A DNA stretch of 64,000 nt from Posidonia oceanica (taxonomy: Eukaryota; Streptophyta; Magnoliopsida; Alismatales; Posidoniaceae), in assembly GCA_037176725.1 (NCBI GenBank), contig JAZBRS010000050.1, forward strand, positions 11,984,001 through 12,048,000, in the 5' to 3' direction. The first letter of the stretch is position 1; every line of letters starts with the position of its first letter. Below the pieces are notes generated by a model. The model saw only the letters and a list, made by a program, of their open reading frames with translations, was not told the origin of the DNA and searched no databases. Positions 1 to 12,529 of the stretch are shown in pieces. Position numbers and translations under genes: made by a program.

Positions 1-536
1 TTACTTTCTCGCTTTGCATCTCTCCACTTAGAGCACACCTTTGAGCATTTAGACAGGCATTCATTGGCACTTAGGCATTCAAAGTCTGCATTTCCCTGCA
101 TATGCGAGCGTAAGCCTAGAAAGACCGATTCTCGGGCGTGTCGGGGGTGCCTAACACCTTCCCCGCGCGTAACAGGAGTCCTTACCCTCTCTTGGCCCGC
201 GATGATCATATTGCCCTTGTCCTAGGCACGAGTCACATCATTTGCATTCATTTGCATCTCATCTCATTTGCATTGCCCTGCATTGCATCTTTTGCTTGGT
301 TTTGCGCGATTATTCGTGCATTTCCCCGGTTTTCCTCGTCTTCCGATTTAATAGACTTGGTGGCGACTCCGATTTAGTCTTGTCTTCTTCTTTTCTTTCC
401 CTTTTTTCCCTCTTTTAAATGTTTTCGAGTTAGGTCTTCCTTCTCGGACATAGCCGCTTATAGTGAGCCTGATTCCGATTGGTGCACGCGAGCTTTGGCA
501 TCGTGCATGGACGATCCGAACACTGGGATCGCTACA
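1..536 (+). repeat. U5 end of an old LTR (Tat/Ogre family)
   Basis: This is the last ~0.5 kb of an LTR in + orientation, cut by the window start. It aligns along its length with the ends of the LTRs of elements B (28381-28863) and C (42230-42711). It has the same U5 block with GGGGGTGCCTAACACCTTCC near 143-162, the motif TGGCGACTCC at 361-370, and the terminal GGGATCGCTACA ending at 536. It carries an extra segment (about 480-525) not present in A, B or C but shared with the remnant at 3297-4450, so these two belong to one subfamily. No primer-binding site follows, so it is either a 3' LTR or a rearranged copy. Confidence 0.85.
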
Positions 537-3263
537 GAGACACAAGTCGGTAACAAAACAAGAAGCACGATAGCGATTTGTCAACCGAGACGCAAGTCCA
601 TATCAAAACACGAAGCAGAATAGCAATTTGTCAACCGTGACGCAAGTCGGTAAAAAAATGTGATGCATGATAGCGATTTGTCTACCGAGACACAACTCGG
701 TAAGAGAACACGAAGCAGGAAGGCAATTTGTCAACCGAGACGCAAGTCGGTAACAAATTGCGATGCTGGAAGGCGATTTGTCAACTGAGACTCAAGTTGG
801 TAACAAAACGCGAAGCTGGAAGGCAATTTGTCAATCGAAACGTAAGTCAGTAATAAAACGTGAAGCAGGAAGGTGATTTGTCAACCGAGACGCAAGTCAG
901 TAACAAAACGCGAAGCCAGACGGCGATTTGTCAACCAAGATGCAAGTTGGTAACAAAACGTGAAGCAAGATAGCGATTTGTCAACCGAGAGGCCAGTCGG
1001 TAACAAAACGCGATGCAGGATAGCGATTTGTCAGCCATGACGTAAGTCGGTAACAAAACGTGAAGCAGGATAGCGATTGGTCAACTGAGACGCAAGTCGG
1101 TAACAAAACACGAAGCACGATAGCGATTTTGTCAACTGAGACGCAAGTTAGTAACTAAATGCGAAGCAGCCAAGCGATTTGTCAACCGAGATGCAAGTCT
1201 GTAACAAAACGCGACGCAGGACGGTGATTTGTCAACTGCGACGCTAGTCGGTAACAAAACGCAAAGCAGGATAGCGATTTGTCAACCGAGACGCAAGTCA
1301 GTAACAGAACGCATAGTAGGATAGCGATTTGTCAATCGAGACGCAAGTTGGTAACAAAACACGAAGCAGGATAGCAATTTGTCAACCTAGACGCTAGGCG
1401 GTATCAAAATGCGAAGCAGGATAGCGATTTGTGAATCGAGATGCAAGTCGGTAACAAAACGCGAAGCAGGATAGCAATTTGTCAACCGAGATGCTTGTCG
1501 GTCACAAAACGTGAAGTAGGAAGGCGATTTGTCAACCGAGACGCATGTCAGTAACAAAACGCGAAGCTGGAAGACGATTTGTCAACCGTGACGCAAGTTA
1601 GTAATAAAATGCGAAGTAGGAAGGCGATTTGTCAATCGAGACGCAAGTTAGTAACAAAATGCCAGGCCAGAAGGCGATTTGTCAACCAAGATGCAAGTCG
1701 GTAACAAAACGCGAAGCAAGTTAGCGATTTGTCAACCGAGACGCCAGTCGGGAACACAACGCGATGCAGGATAGCGATTTGTCAACCATGATGCAAGTCG
1801 GTAACAAAACACGAAGCAGGATAGCGATTTGTCAACCGAGACGCAAGTCGGTAACAAAACACGAAGCAGGATAGTGATTTTGTCAACCGAGACGCAAGTC
1901 AGTAACAAAATGTGAAGTAGGAAGGCAATTTGTCAACCGAGATGCAAGTTTGTAACAGAACGCGACGCAGGAAGGCGATTTGTCAACCGCGTTGCTAGTC
2001 GGTAACAAAACGCAAAGCAGGATAGCGATTTGTGAACCGAGACGCAAGTCAGTAACAGAACACGTAGTAGGATAGCGATTTGTCAACCGAGTCGCAAGTC
2101 GGTAACAAAACACGAAGCAGCATAGCAATTTGTCAACCTAGTCGCTAGTCGGTAACAAAACGCGAAGCAAGATAGCGATTTGTCAATCGAGACGCACGTC
2201 GGTGACAAAACACGAAGCAAGATAGCGATTTGTCAACCAAGACGCTAGTCGGTCACAAAACGTGACGTAGGATGGCGATTTGTCAACCAAGATGCATGTC
2301 AGTAACAAAATGCGAAGCTGGAAGGCGATTTGTCAACCGAGACGCAAGTCAGTAACAAAACGTGAAGCAGGAAGGTGATTTGTCAACCGAGACACAAGTC
2401 GGTAACAAAACGTGAAGCAGGATAGCGATTTGTCAACCAAGACGCAAGTCGGTAACAAAACGCGATGTAGGATAGCGATTTGTCAACCGAGACGCAAGTC
2501 GGTAACAAAATGCGAAGAAGGATAGCGATTTGTCGACCGAGATGCAAGTCGATAGCAAAACACGAAGCAGGAAGGCGATTTGTCAACCGAGACGCAAGTC
2601 AGTAACAAAACGCGAAGCTGGAAGGTGATTTGTCAATCGAGATGCAAGTCAGTAACAAAACGCGAAGCGGGAAGGCGATTTGTCAATCGAGACGTATGTC
2701 AGTAACAAAACGCGAAGCAGGAAGGCGATTTGTCAACCGAGACGCAAGTTAGTTACAGAACACGAAGCAGGAAGCCGATTTGTCAACCGAGACGCAAGTC
2801 GGTAACAAAACGCGAAGCTGGATAGCGATTTGTCAACCGAGACGCAAACTGGTAACAAAACGTGAAGCAGGATAGCGATTTGGCAACTGAGACGCAAGTC
2901 AGTAACAAAATGCGAAGCTGGAAGGCAATTTGTCAATCAAGACGCATGTTAGTAACAAAACGCGAAGCAGGAAGGCGATTTGTGAACCGAGATGCAAGTC
3001 GGTAACAAAACGCGAAGCAGGATTGCGATTTGTCAATCGAGACGCAAGTCGGTAACAAAATGCGAAGCAGGATAGCGGTTTGTCAACTGAGATGCAAGTC
3101 AGTAACAAAACGTGAAGCAGGAAGGCGATTTGTCAACCGTGACGCAAGTCGGTAACAAAATGCGAAGTAGGACAGTGATTTGTTAACCGAGACGCAAGTC
3201 GGTAACAAAACGCGAAGTAGGATAGCGATTTGTCAACCGAGACGCAAGTCGGTAACAAAACGT
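537..3263. repeat. 50-bp tandem repeat array, about 54 copies
   Basis: A head-to-tail satellite-like array with a 50-bp period. The phrase GGTAACAAAA recurs every 50 bases, e.g. at 2401 and 2451. Conserved parts of the unit are GATAGCGATTTGTCAACCGA, GACGCAAGTC and GGTAACAAAACGCGAAGCAG. Units differ by scattered substitutions and rare 1-base indels, with no unique spacers. The array starts immediately after the LTR end at 536 and ends at the inverted LTR end at 3264/3297. I see no coding potential: the open frames on the minus strand are periodic read-through of the repeat. Confidence 0.95.
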
Positions 3264-4450
3264 TGTAGTAATCCTGAATAGTCGGTAACAAAATGCTGTA
3301 GTAATCCTGAATTCTGATCGTCCATGCACGTTACCAAAGCTTGCGTGCATCGATCAAAATAGGCTCACTATATGCGGCTAGATCCGAGGGAAGAAACTCG
3401 ACTCGGAAATGCTAGCAAAAGAAATGGAAAGAAATGATAAGACAAAAATGGAGTCGCCACAAGGTCTATTGAATTGGAAGACAAGGAAAACCGAGGGTTA
3501 AGCACGAAAAGACATGCAAAACCGGATGCAAGGAGGGGCAAAGGGATGCAATGCTAAGCTATGCTATGCTATGCTATGCTATGACTCACGCCTAGGATAA
3601 AGGAGAAGGTCGATGCGAGTCAAGAGAAAGGGCAAGGACTCCTGTTACGCACGGGGAAGGTGTTAGGCACCCCCGATATGTCCGAGAGTTGGTCTTTCTT
3701 AGGCAATCTCGCGCTAATGCAGGGAATTGCTAGCCTAATGCCTAAATGCCATAAATGCCAACCTACTATGCATTGGAAATAAACATGCTATCTATGAGCT
3801 CAGCCACGTTGCTAGTGTTCCAAACTGGGCGGACCCTGGTTCGTGAGAACTCCTAAGCAGTAAGCATCATAGCCCTAATGCAGATGCAGGCAATAAAGCA
3901 AAACTGCGGGGAAATCAAGCAATGCAAACAACATGCAGGCGATAAAGCAAAACAGGTGCGGAAAACAGTGCGAAATGCAGAAAACAATGCAAGGCTTGGG
4001 AAACAAGGCAAAGAGCGGTAAACGATGCAAAGGGGCGTGGAAAACTATGCAGCGGAGCGGGAAACGATGCAAAATGCAGAAAACAAGGCAAAGCGGGGTG
4101 CAAAAACCAAAACAAAGGGGTGGGCAACATACATAGGGGTTGCAGCAAACCAAAGAAGCAATAAAACGCGAGAAACGACGGGCGAAACAAAATTGGCACT
4201 TTAAAATGGCCTAGCAAACCTAAGCATGGTTGCCATAGGGGCCAGGCATCTCTAAGCAAGCATGGATCATGAAAAAGCATAAAAACTGGGCATAATATAG
4301 GCATGGCAGCAAGTTATGGCTAACAGGGGTGTTGGATGCTAGGTGAACTAGCGTCCAACGTTGGACACGGCTCACCCTAGCGTCCAACGCAAGCAGATGG
4401 CAGACTAATATCAGAGCATGCAAAGAAGATTTAAACAAGTATGGAACAGG
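3264..4450 (-). repeat. U5 end of an old LTR, truncated by element A
   Basis: Read on the minus strand this is the 3' part of an LTR. It contains the conserved U5 block (3633-3686), the TGGCGACTCC motif (3450-3459), a degenerate purine-rich minisatellite zone (about 3890-4130), and a terminus like AGGATTACTACA at 3297. A second copy of the terminal 16 bases lies at 3264, forming a 33-bp direct repeat. The LTR stops abruptly at 4450, where element A begins. It faces the LTR end at 1-536, so the two form a tail-to-tail inverted pair around the satellite. Confidence 0.8.
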
Positions 4451-7400
4451 TGTAGCGATCCCGATCGGAATCAGGCTCGCTATTTAGCGGCGATTGGATC
4501 CGAGGAAGAGGCTCGACTCGAAAACACTTGAAATCGAGGAGAAAAGAGAAAGATAAGACAAATCAGAGTCGCCACCATGTCTATTAACGGGAGACAAGGA
4601 AAATCGGGGGAAATGCATGAATTAACACGCAAAACCAAGCAAGAAATGCAAAGCAAAGCAATGCAAAGGAAACAAATGCAAATATATGCAAATGAGATGA
4701 CTCTAGCCAAGGATAAGGGCAGTACGGTCATTGCGGGCCAAAAGACAGGGCAAGGACTCCTGTTACGTGTGGGGAAGGTGTTAGGCACCCCCGACACGCC
4801 CGAGAATCGGTCTTTCAAGGCTTACGCTCGCATACGCAGGGAAATGCAGGATTGAATGCCTATGTGCCTATGAATGCCTAAATGAATGCTCAAGGTGTGC
4901 TCTAAGTGGGAAGAGGCAAAGCAAGGAAAGTAAACATGCTTTCTAAATGCTCAGCTACGCTGTCTGTGTTCCGAACCAGGCGAAACCTAGCTCGTGAGAA
5001 CTCCAGATAGTAAGCATCACAGCCCTATATGCAAATGCAGGCGAAAAAGCAAAACAACGGTAAAACCATGCAATGCGATCGACATGCAAGAGAAAACGGC
5101 GTAAAACACACAAAACGAGGCGAAAAACAAGAAAGCGCGCAAAACGGTGCAAAAAGACAAGATCGGCACGCAAAACGGGCGAGAGAGCAAGGCGGCACGC
5201 AAATCGATGCAAAAGACGATGACGGGCACGCAAAACTGTGCCAAAAACAGGGCGAGCGCGCAAAACGACATAAAAGACAAAGCAGGCACGCAAAACGGTG
5301 CCAAAACGAGGACGGGCACGCAAAACAGTGCCAAAACAGCGAGATAAAACCTCGGAAAGCTGTGCGAATGCAAATGCAAGGAAAAGATTAGAAGCAGAAA
5401 AAGGAGAAGCAGAACAGCGCATGTGTGAGAACAGGCGCTGTTCAGGGCCACACAGAGTAGGTGTGAAGACCTACAAAGGGGAGGGTGAGCAAACGGGGGG
5501 ATTACCACCTCTTTTGCGACCATTTCCCACTGAACCATTCCACGATGTGTCTCGCATGCTGCCCAAAGCTCGCGATGCGATCGGATCGTGGAAAAGGAGG
5601 AAGAAAGTCACATTAAGTGGTAAATCCAGGGAATACTCAACACGAAACACCCAAGAGTACGCGAAACGGGGGTCTGAGTTGATAGACAAGAAGAGGAGGC
5701 CCTATTCTACATGCTTAAAGAGACAGAAATCGAAAATGAGGAAAACTATGCAAATGGCATGCAAATGAATGCAATGCAGGGGTTCAGGAGGACATACCTG
5801 GAAATCCGGGAGCCTGATCTGAGATCTGCTTGGTCCATGCCGAAGAGCGCTTCGCTGCGGTCACCTGGGCAGCTTGCTTGTGAAGATCCAACGGCCGGAT
5901 CGGAAGATATCACAGCTTCAAGGCAGGAAGGCCAGAACAGGGGAGAAGAGCAGATCTAGGTTGTTCAAGAGGTCCTAGGGGTGTGCAAAAGGTCCTCCCA
6001 AGTGAAGGGGAGCTAAAGGTGCTTAGTGTGTGCAAAAGGATGCTAAAATGCAAGACTAAATGAATGCAGAATGCATGCACAAGTAAAGAGAAACAAGAGG
6101 AACAAACTTGGAAAAGACAGGAGTTCAAAAGCATTTTTGAAAAAGAAAAGGGGCTAAAATGTAAATTTTCACAAAAGATGGGGTCCACAGAGGAGGGTTT
6201 TGAAAACAGGAGAGGGCAGAGGGTTATTTCGCAAAAGGCTGGGCTCAGAAAGCTAATTTGAAAAGAGGGTATGCATTGGAAAAAGTTTTGAAAACAAAAG
6301 AGATCAGAATGCAATTTTGGAAAAACTAGGGTCTAAAATGCAAATTTTCCAGAAAACAGGGTTCTGGGGAGTCTGAGGATGCAAGTGGAGGGTCTACATG
6401 CAATTTTGTAAGCATAGGAGCTAAGATGCATTTTTAGGGGCAAAACAGTCTTTTTACATGGTTTTTAAAAGATGCAAGGACCTATGTGTGATTTTTGAAT
6501 CATGCAGGGGTCAAATATGCAATTTTGTATGGTAAATATGCTCTGAAAACACTGATAAAGGACTGATGTGTAATTTCTGGAAAAAACAGGGGCCAAAATG
6601 CAATGTAGTAAGCAAAAATGCATGCAAATAGTTATTGTCCATTTAAAATGGACCTAAATGCAAATGTGCAAAAATAAGAGGCAAAATATGCAATGCAGTA
6701 TGCAAAAATTAAAAATAAAACCTAAGTTTCTACAGTGCATGGACCTATATGCAAAATCAGAAACATGCAGGGATGCAGAATGCAATTTCATATGGTAAAC
6801 TATATGCAATTAAATGAACTGATTTAGGGCAAGACTTATATGCAAAAATAAAAAACAGAGGGGCTAAAATGCAAAAAGTTACAACAGCACAGCACAGTAA
6901 CAGGACTAGATTGCAAATACAGAAAAGCAGAGATAAAAGCAGCAATTTAGCATGGTTTTTAATTAAAAACTAAGCAGATTAAAAGGCATAAGGACTAGAA
7001 TGCAAAAATGAAATAACTCAAGGCAGACATGCAATATTCACACAGAAACTTTATACTTGGAAAATAAAGGAACAGTGACTTACCGGCGATGGTAGGTACT
7101 GTAGCAGTAAGCTACCGGACCTTAGCACCGCCGGCACAGGGGGCTTGTGGAGGCGCTGATCGGCGGGAGCTGGAGCTGACGTCCGTGCGGAGCTCCGGGG
7201 ACTGTCGGGGCGACGTCCCGTTGGGCGGAGCGTCCGAAGATCAGGGGACCGGCGCCGGAGAAGAGGAACTGACCGGCGAGTCGAGGACGGAGCAGGAAGG
7301 CCGGAGAACTGGTTCTGGTCGGCGGGAAAGCATCAGAGGAAGGAGAGAGAGCTGAGGAGGTGAAGAATTACCTTTTCGCGTGTCTGGTGCGTCCTCCCGA

Positions 7401-10226
7401 CCTCAGCAGTGTCAGAGCTGGCCGGCGATGGTCGTGCAGTTGCAGCGGCGACTGTCGGGTGCTTGCGGAGATTGGAGCTGGCTCAGAGCGAGCTTCCGGT
7501 GCTCCCTGAGTGATCGGACACGAGCTTCGAAGCTCGGAGCAGAATCTGGCACCTTTTGGGTTCAGCAAAGTGACTGGAGATGGGGGGAGGGTGTTGCTGC
7601 TCGTCGGAGCTGGTGGAGCCTTCCGGGAGGTAGCTGGAGGCTCGGGGAGTGATTCTGGATGGTTGGTTAGCTGTTCTGGAGGCTGTAGAGCTGATTCGGG
7701 AGATGGCCGGATTTCTGGTCAGAAGTGAAGCAAGGTGTTTGTAGTGGAGTCTGCAGGCTGTGGTGGATGGTTGGGTTCGAGGTCTGGTGTTCTGGAAAGG
7801 TGGAGGTTCAGTGAATCTCTAGGTGGAGTTTGGAAGAAAGTTGCGGACTGGAGTGGAGGGAATTGTTGAATGGGTTGTGTTGGCTTGCAGTGGTGATTAG
7901 GTGGAGTTTCAGGGCGGTTTTAGGTGGTGAAATGGCAATGGGATGTCGGGAGATGAAGGTTGGTAGTTGGGTGAGATTGGGGGGACAACTGGGAGAAGGA
8001 TGAAGGCTTGGAGTGGTGCTGGTTTGTGGGAAAAAGGAGAGGAGGATTTTCTGAATTTCTGAAGAGAAAGGAGAAGGCTTCGGGTGGGGATTGCTCTGGA
8101 ATGGGTGGCCTCTCTCCGGGATGCCAAAGACTCCCTCAGACACTCTCTTCTCGCTCTCTCTTTTCTGGAATTGGAAGGTGAAGAGAAAGAGAAGGGAGGT
8201 CGCTCAGGAGGGGAAGATCGCTGTGGAATTCTGCTCTGGGATCCTCTCCACTCTCTGGTTCCTCACTGATGGCTCGATTGCTCTCGCTCGATTGCTCACT
8301 CAGGTCACACGGTTCGCTCACACTGGATTGAAGGAGGAACGGGCTTAAAAATCAGGAGGAGCTGCTGCTGGCGTGCTGGGAATTTGAAATCAGCGGCGGC
8401 CACTGCAGCAGAGAAGACGGCGAGGTGACCGGCTCCAGGAAAGCCGCTGAGATGAAGGAGGAGCGGCGAGCTGCTGTAGACGACGGGATGGATGCTTGAA
8501 TTTGAACGGGTGGAGGGAAGACTGTCGCAGCGAGCTTGCGGGAGGAAAACCGGTTGACGCGCGAGGAAGAAGAAGGAGCGCTGGGTCGGACCGTGGGCCG
8601 AAGGAAAAAAAGAAAAGAAATAAAAGAAAAAGAGAAATGGGCTGGATTGGGCCCAGCAGAGAAAAAAAATGGGAAAGAAAGGAAAGTAAGGAGAGGGAAA
8701 GAAAAGGAGGGAAAAGTAAGGAAATAAAATAAGTAAAAATGAACTAAAAATAAATAAAAATATTAGAAAGGTTGTGATGTGAATTAGGATTTTAATTAAA
8801 ATTTTTTAATGGCCATTTTGGGTTGATTAGTGTGTTTTGGGCTTGATTAGGGTTTTAAGGTTTTGGTTTTGCTTTTAATTAGTTTTCACTTGATTAAATG
8901 TTTGTTAAACCTTTTTTAAATCGTTTTAAAAACTGTGTTTCCCTTGTTGGACACTTAGGATATTGATTAGGATTTTTTAGGATTTATTTTCGTATTAACC
9001 AGGGTTGTTTTCAGGTTTTTAAGTTTTAGTCTTCTTAGGGTTTTTTCTTTCTTAAGTCTTTTAAATTATGCTTTGATTTTTATTTGTTGATTTTTTCTTG
9101 AAGTTTTTAGTTAGATTTCTCTGATTTGATGGGGTGTTTTTAAGTCTTTTAAGTGTGTTTTTATTTTCCTTTTAATTAAGTTTTTTAACTTGCTTTTTCT
9201 TATGTTTATTAGGTTAAGTCTTTTTGCTTCTTTAATTATTTGTTTTAGTCCTTGATTTTTAATTCTTCTTATTAGGGTTTGTTTTTTAATTCTTCTGATG
9301 GGGTTTTTACTTTTGGTAGGTTTTGGTTTTATTTTAGTTTTTTCCTTGATTTTTCAGTGTTTTCTTTAGATTTGTTTTGCATTTTTTAGCTTACATGCTT
9401 GGTTTTCCTTTTAGTTTGATTTAGTTAAGTTTAGGTTTTTAATTGCTTGTTTAATGTTTTTTAATTGTTTTTCTTAGGGTTCTGATTTGTTTCTTTTATG
9501 TTTTGGGGTTTTACAGATTTTTAGGGGTTTTTATGGATTTTTTGCAAGAGAAGGCAAAGGAAAAGAGAAGGAAGAAGGAAAAGGGAAAAAGAGGGAAATA
9601 AAAGGAAAAGAGATGGGTTGGAGAGAAATGATTTTTAAAATTCAGGAAAAAGGCTAAAAATAAAGTAAAAATAGGAATAAGGTAGAGAAGGGATAGAAGT
9701 ACAAAGGGGGCCCACAGCCAAGCCAGAAAAGGGGCAAAAAGGGGATGAAAAGAGAGATGATAATCAGGAGAGAGAGAGGAGAGAGAAAATGATAATCCCG
9801 GAGAGAGAAAAGGATAATTTGGATGAAAGCGGGTCTTAAGGGTCTTGGAATGGGGTGAAAATTGGTGAGTGGGTAGTCTAGGGTTTGAGGTGTTCGTCCT
9901 GAAGTTTTGGTTTGATTCTAAGAATGTTTTGGAGGGGTTTCAAGGTGTAGAAAAAGGGGAGTTTTGCCTAGGTTTTCTAGGGTTTTTGGGAATGGTCTAG
10001 GTTTGGAAATTTCTAGGTTCTTGGGTAGACTTGTTAAGTGAGTGTTGGTGGGTTTTCCTATGGGTTTTGGTTAGGTTTTGAGCTTGGGAAGAGGGGTAAG
10101 GGCTTAGGTCAAGATGGTCTGATTTTGGAGGGTAAAGAAGAGGATTAGGGTTTGGTTTTGGGTTTGAGTCCAGCAATCGCCAGGAGGGCTCCAAGGATCC
10201 AAGCCTGCCAAGATGGGGTGTCAACA
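4451..10226 (-). repeat. Element A 3' LTR (5776 bp)
   Basis: The LTR starts (minus strand) with TGTTGACACCCC at 10226, directly after a polypurine tract, and ends with GATCGCTACA at 4451, giving TG...CA ends. Its order matches the LTR of C: T-rich U3 (as read in sense), a GC-rich middle segment (about 7080-8660), a zone of degenerate TTGCATTTTAG-type repeats (about 6060-7070), a 30-bp minisatellite (about 5083-5345), and the conserved U5 block (4751-4806). The open frames inside look like noncoding shadows. Confidence 0.92.
5083..5345 (-). repeat. 30-bp minisatellite in LTR A
   Basis: Repeated GGCACGCAAAACG-type units at about 30-bp spacing. It is the counterpart of the arrays at 27709-28217 (element B) and 41741-42070 (element C). 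Because 30 is a multiple of 3, all frames stay open here; this is not evidence of coding. Confidence 0.8.
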
Positions 10227-10230
10227 GATG

Positions 10231-10240
10231 CCCCTCCCTG
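10231..10240 (-). promoter_or_regulatory. Polypurine tract of element A
   Basis: On the minus strand the sequence CAGGGAGGGG (10231-10240) is followed by CATC and then the LTR start TGTTGACACC. This is the expected place for the plus-strand primer of reverse transcription. The same arrangement occurs in element C at 59021-59033. Confidence 0.75.
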
Positions 10241-10787
10241 AGCATGGTCAAGCGGAGCGAGACCGCTGCTCAGGGTTGACAAGACACCTCATCTGACCGG
10301 CGGGAGCAGCGGGTTGCTATGGGCGTGAGCTACTTATTCGGCGGATGCACCGAAGATCGTAGCCCGTTGCCGCAATGCAAGATGCTAGGTGCAGATGGAT
10401 GATGCTAAGTGCGATGCATGCTAATGTAAATGCAATGCAAGAAGTTAGCATAAAAGTTAGTGCAGCTAGAATAGATGCTGATGCTGTGCAAGTGATGGTG
10501 ATGATGCTAAAGTAATATGCAGTGCTAGCTGAGGAAGTGCTAAGATGATGCAAGAGGAATGACAAAAAGGCGCGATGTGGCGCGAGGATCTGGCAGGGAG
10601 GCCAGACTTGCGGGACAAAGCGAGGGAAAAACAGGATGCAGCCTGTCCCCGCCCGGGGAGCAAGCTAGCAAAAAAGAAAAAAGGCGCGAGGGGAGAGAGG
10701 CCAACTCTCCTATCGCAAAAGGGGTTTGCGTGACTTTGCCTTCCTGGGACAAGGCCACGCCAAAAAAGGTGATAAGGTGACGGGCTT

Positions 10788-11597
10788 ATCGTCCGGATAG
10801 TTTACGGTCCTATCAACCGGGAGTGATAGTTTAGGTTATCAGCCTAGAATGACAGTTTACGGTCCTGTCAACCGGAAGCAGTTGTGAGTGATAGTTACTG
10901 GATATCAGCCGTATAACATGGTTGTGTGGGATAGTTTACAGTCCTATCAACTGGCGGATAGTTTACAGGCCTATCAACTGGCGGATAGTTTACAGACCTA
11001 TCAACTGGCGGATAGTTTACAGACCTATCAACTGGAAGCCACAAACCATGAGTGATAGTTACTGGATATCAGCCGTATAACGCAAATGCCGGATAGTTTA
11101 CAGTCTATCAACTGGAGCGATAGTTTACGGTCCTGTCAACCGACGGATAGTTTACAGACCTATCAACTGGAGGATAGTTTACAGTCCTATCAACTGGAAA
11201 CGGCATTGCGAGGGACAGTTACTGGATGTCAGCCGTATAACATGATTGCACGTGATAGTTTACAGTCCTATCAACTGGCGGATAGTTTACAGACCTATCA
11301 ACTGGCAGATAGTTTACAGACCTATCAACTGGCGGATAGTTTACAGACCTATCAACTGGAAACGTGCAATGATGAGGGATAGTTACTGGATATCAGCCGT
11401 ATAATGCAATTGCTGGTGATAGTTTAGGATATCAGCCTAGCGATAGTTTACAGTCCTATCAACTGGTGGATAGTTTACAGACCTATCAACTGGAGGATAG
11501 TTTACAGACCTATCAACTGGAAACCGCAATTGCAAGGGACAGTTACTGGATGTCAGCCGTATAACACAACTGTGGGCCAACCATGGATCGGCCCAGA
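10788..11597 (-). repeat. 3' UTR array of short hairpin units, element A
   Basis: About 27-bp units such as GATAGTTTACAGACCTATCA plus AACTGGCG, interspersed with related units such as GATAGTTACTGGATATCAGC. Each unit is a small inverted repeat: GATAG...CTATC, GACAG...CTGTC, GATA...TATC or GACA...TGTC, with about 9 bases between the arms. It matches the array at 57600-58470 in element C. Confidence 0.9.
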
Positions 11598-11820
11598 TGA
11601 TAGTTTAGGTTATCAGCCTGAGAGCAGATAGTTTAGGATATCAACCTGAGAGTGCTTGATTGTTGATAATTTAGGATATCAGCCTGAGAGTGCTTGATTG
11701 TTGATAGTTTAGGATATCAGCCTGAGAGTGCTTGATTGTTGATAGTTTAGGATATCAGCCTGAGAGTGCTTGATTGTTGATAGTTTAGGATATCAGCCTG
11801 AGAGTGCTTGATTGTTAATA
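11598..11820 (-). repeat. 38-bp tandem repeat, 3' UTR of A
   Basis: About six copies of a 38-bp unit beginning GATAGTTTAGGATATCAGCC and continuing TGAGAGTGCTTGATTGTT. Each unit again has a GATA...TATC inverted pair. A shorter related block occurs in C at about 57465-57590. Confidence 0.85.
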
Positions 11821-11825
11821 AGAGG

Positions 11826-12400
11826 GGACGAGATCATGATGAGAACTACTGCTAAAGAGGGGGGGAGATCATGATGAGAATTACTGCTAAAGAGGGGGAT
11901 GAGATCATGATGAGAATTACTGCTAAAGAGGGGGGTGAGATCATGATGAGAATTACTGCTAAAGAGGGGGATGAGATCATGATGAGAATTACTGCTAAAG
12001 AGGGGGTGAGATCATGATGAGAATTACTGCTAAAGAGGGGGGTGAGATCATGATGAGAACTACTGCTAAAGAGGGGATGAGATCATGATGAGAGCTACTG
12101 CTAAAGAGGGGGGTGAGATCATGATGAGAACTACTGCTAAAGAGGGGGATGAGATCATGATGAGAATTACTGCTAAAGAGGGGGTGAGATCATGATGAGA
12201 GTTACTGATTGATAAGATATCGGACTTATCGGCCGACAAAGAGGGGATGAGGTAATGATGAGATAAAGAGGGGGATGAGATCATGATGAGAAAGAGGGGG
12301 TGAGGTAATGATGAGAATGATTGATTGATAAGATATCGGACTTATCGGCCGGCAAAGAGGGGATGAGGTAATGATGAGAAGAAATCATCCTATGACACCA
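11826..12400 (-). repeat. 35-36-bp tandem repeat, 3' UTR of A
   Basis: Units of GAGATCATGATGAGAATTAC followed by TGCTAAAGAGGGGG(AT), about a dozen copies. They are interrupted by blocks with GATAAGATATCGGACTTATC, itself an inverted repeat (GATAAG...CTTATC). The homologous zone in C is 56740-57450. No open frame suggests coding. Confidence 0.88.
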
Positions 12401-12529
12401 GGAATATCATAGGGGAAAGAGGGGAAGGATGATATCAAGGGGCGATCAAAAGATGCCCCTGGTGTCGGGATGACACCAGGGGTTGGCCAACGCGTCCTTG
12501 GCATCAAAAGCAGAGGGAGATGACAAGAT

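Noticed and set aside
1883..3108. Open frames on the minus strand in the 50-bp array
   Set aside because: They are periodic read-through of the tandem unit, with no family similarity and no conservation beyond the repeat.
537..3263. CRISPR-like regular repeat array
   Set aside because: The 50-bp units are joined head to tail with no unique spacers, in a plant retrotransposon context with no cas genes.
8496..8732. Lys/Arg-rich open frame near 8.5-8.7 kb
   Set aside because: Arises from the purine-rich strand of LTR A; no similarity and no conservation in B or C.
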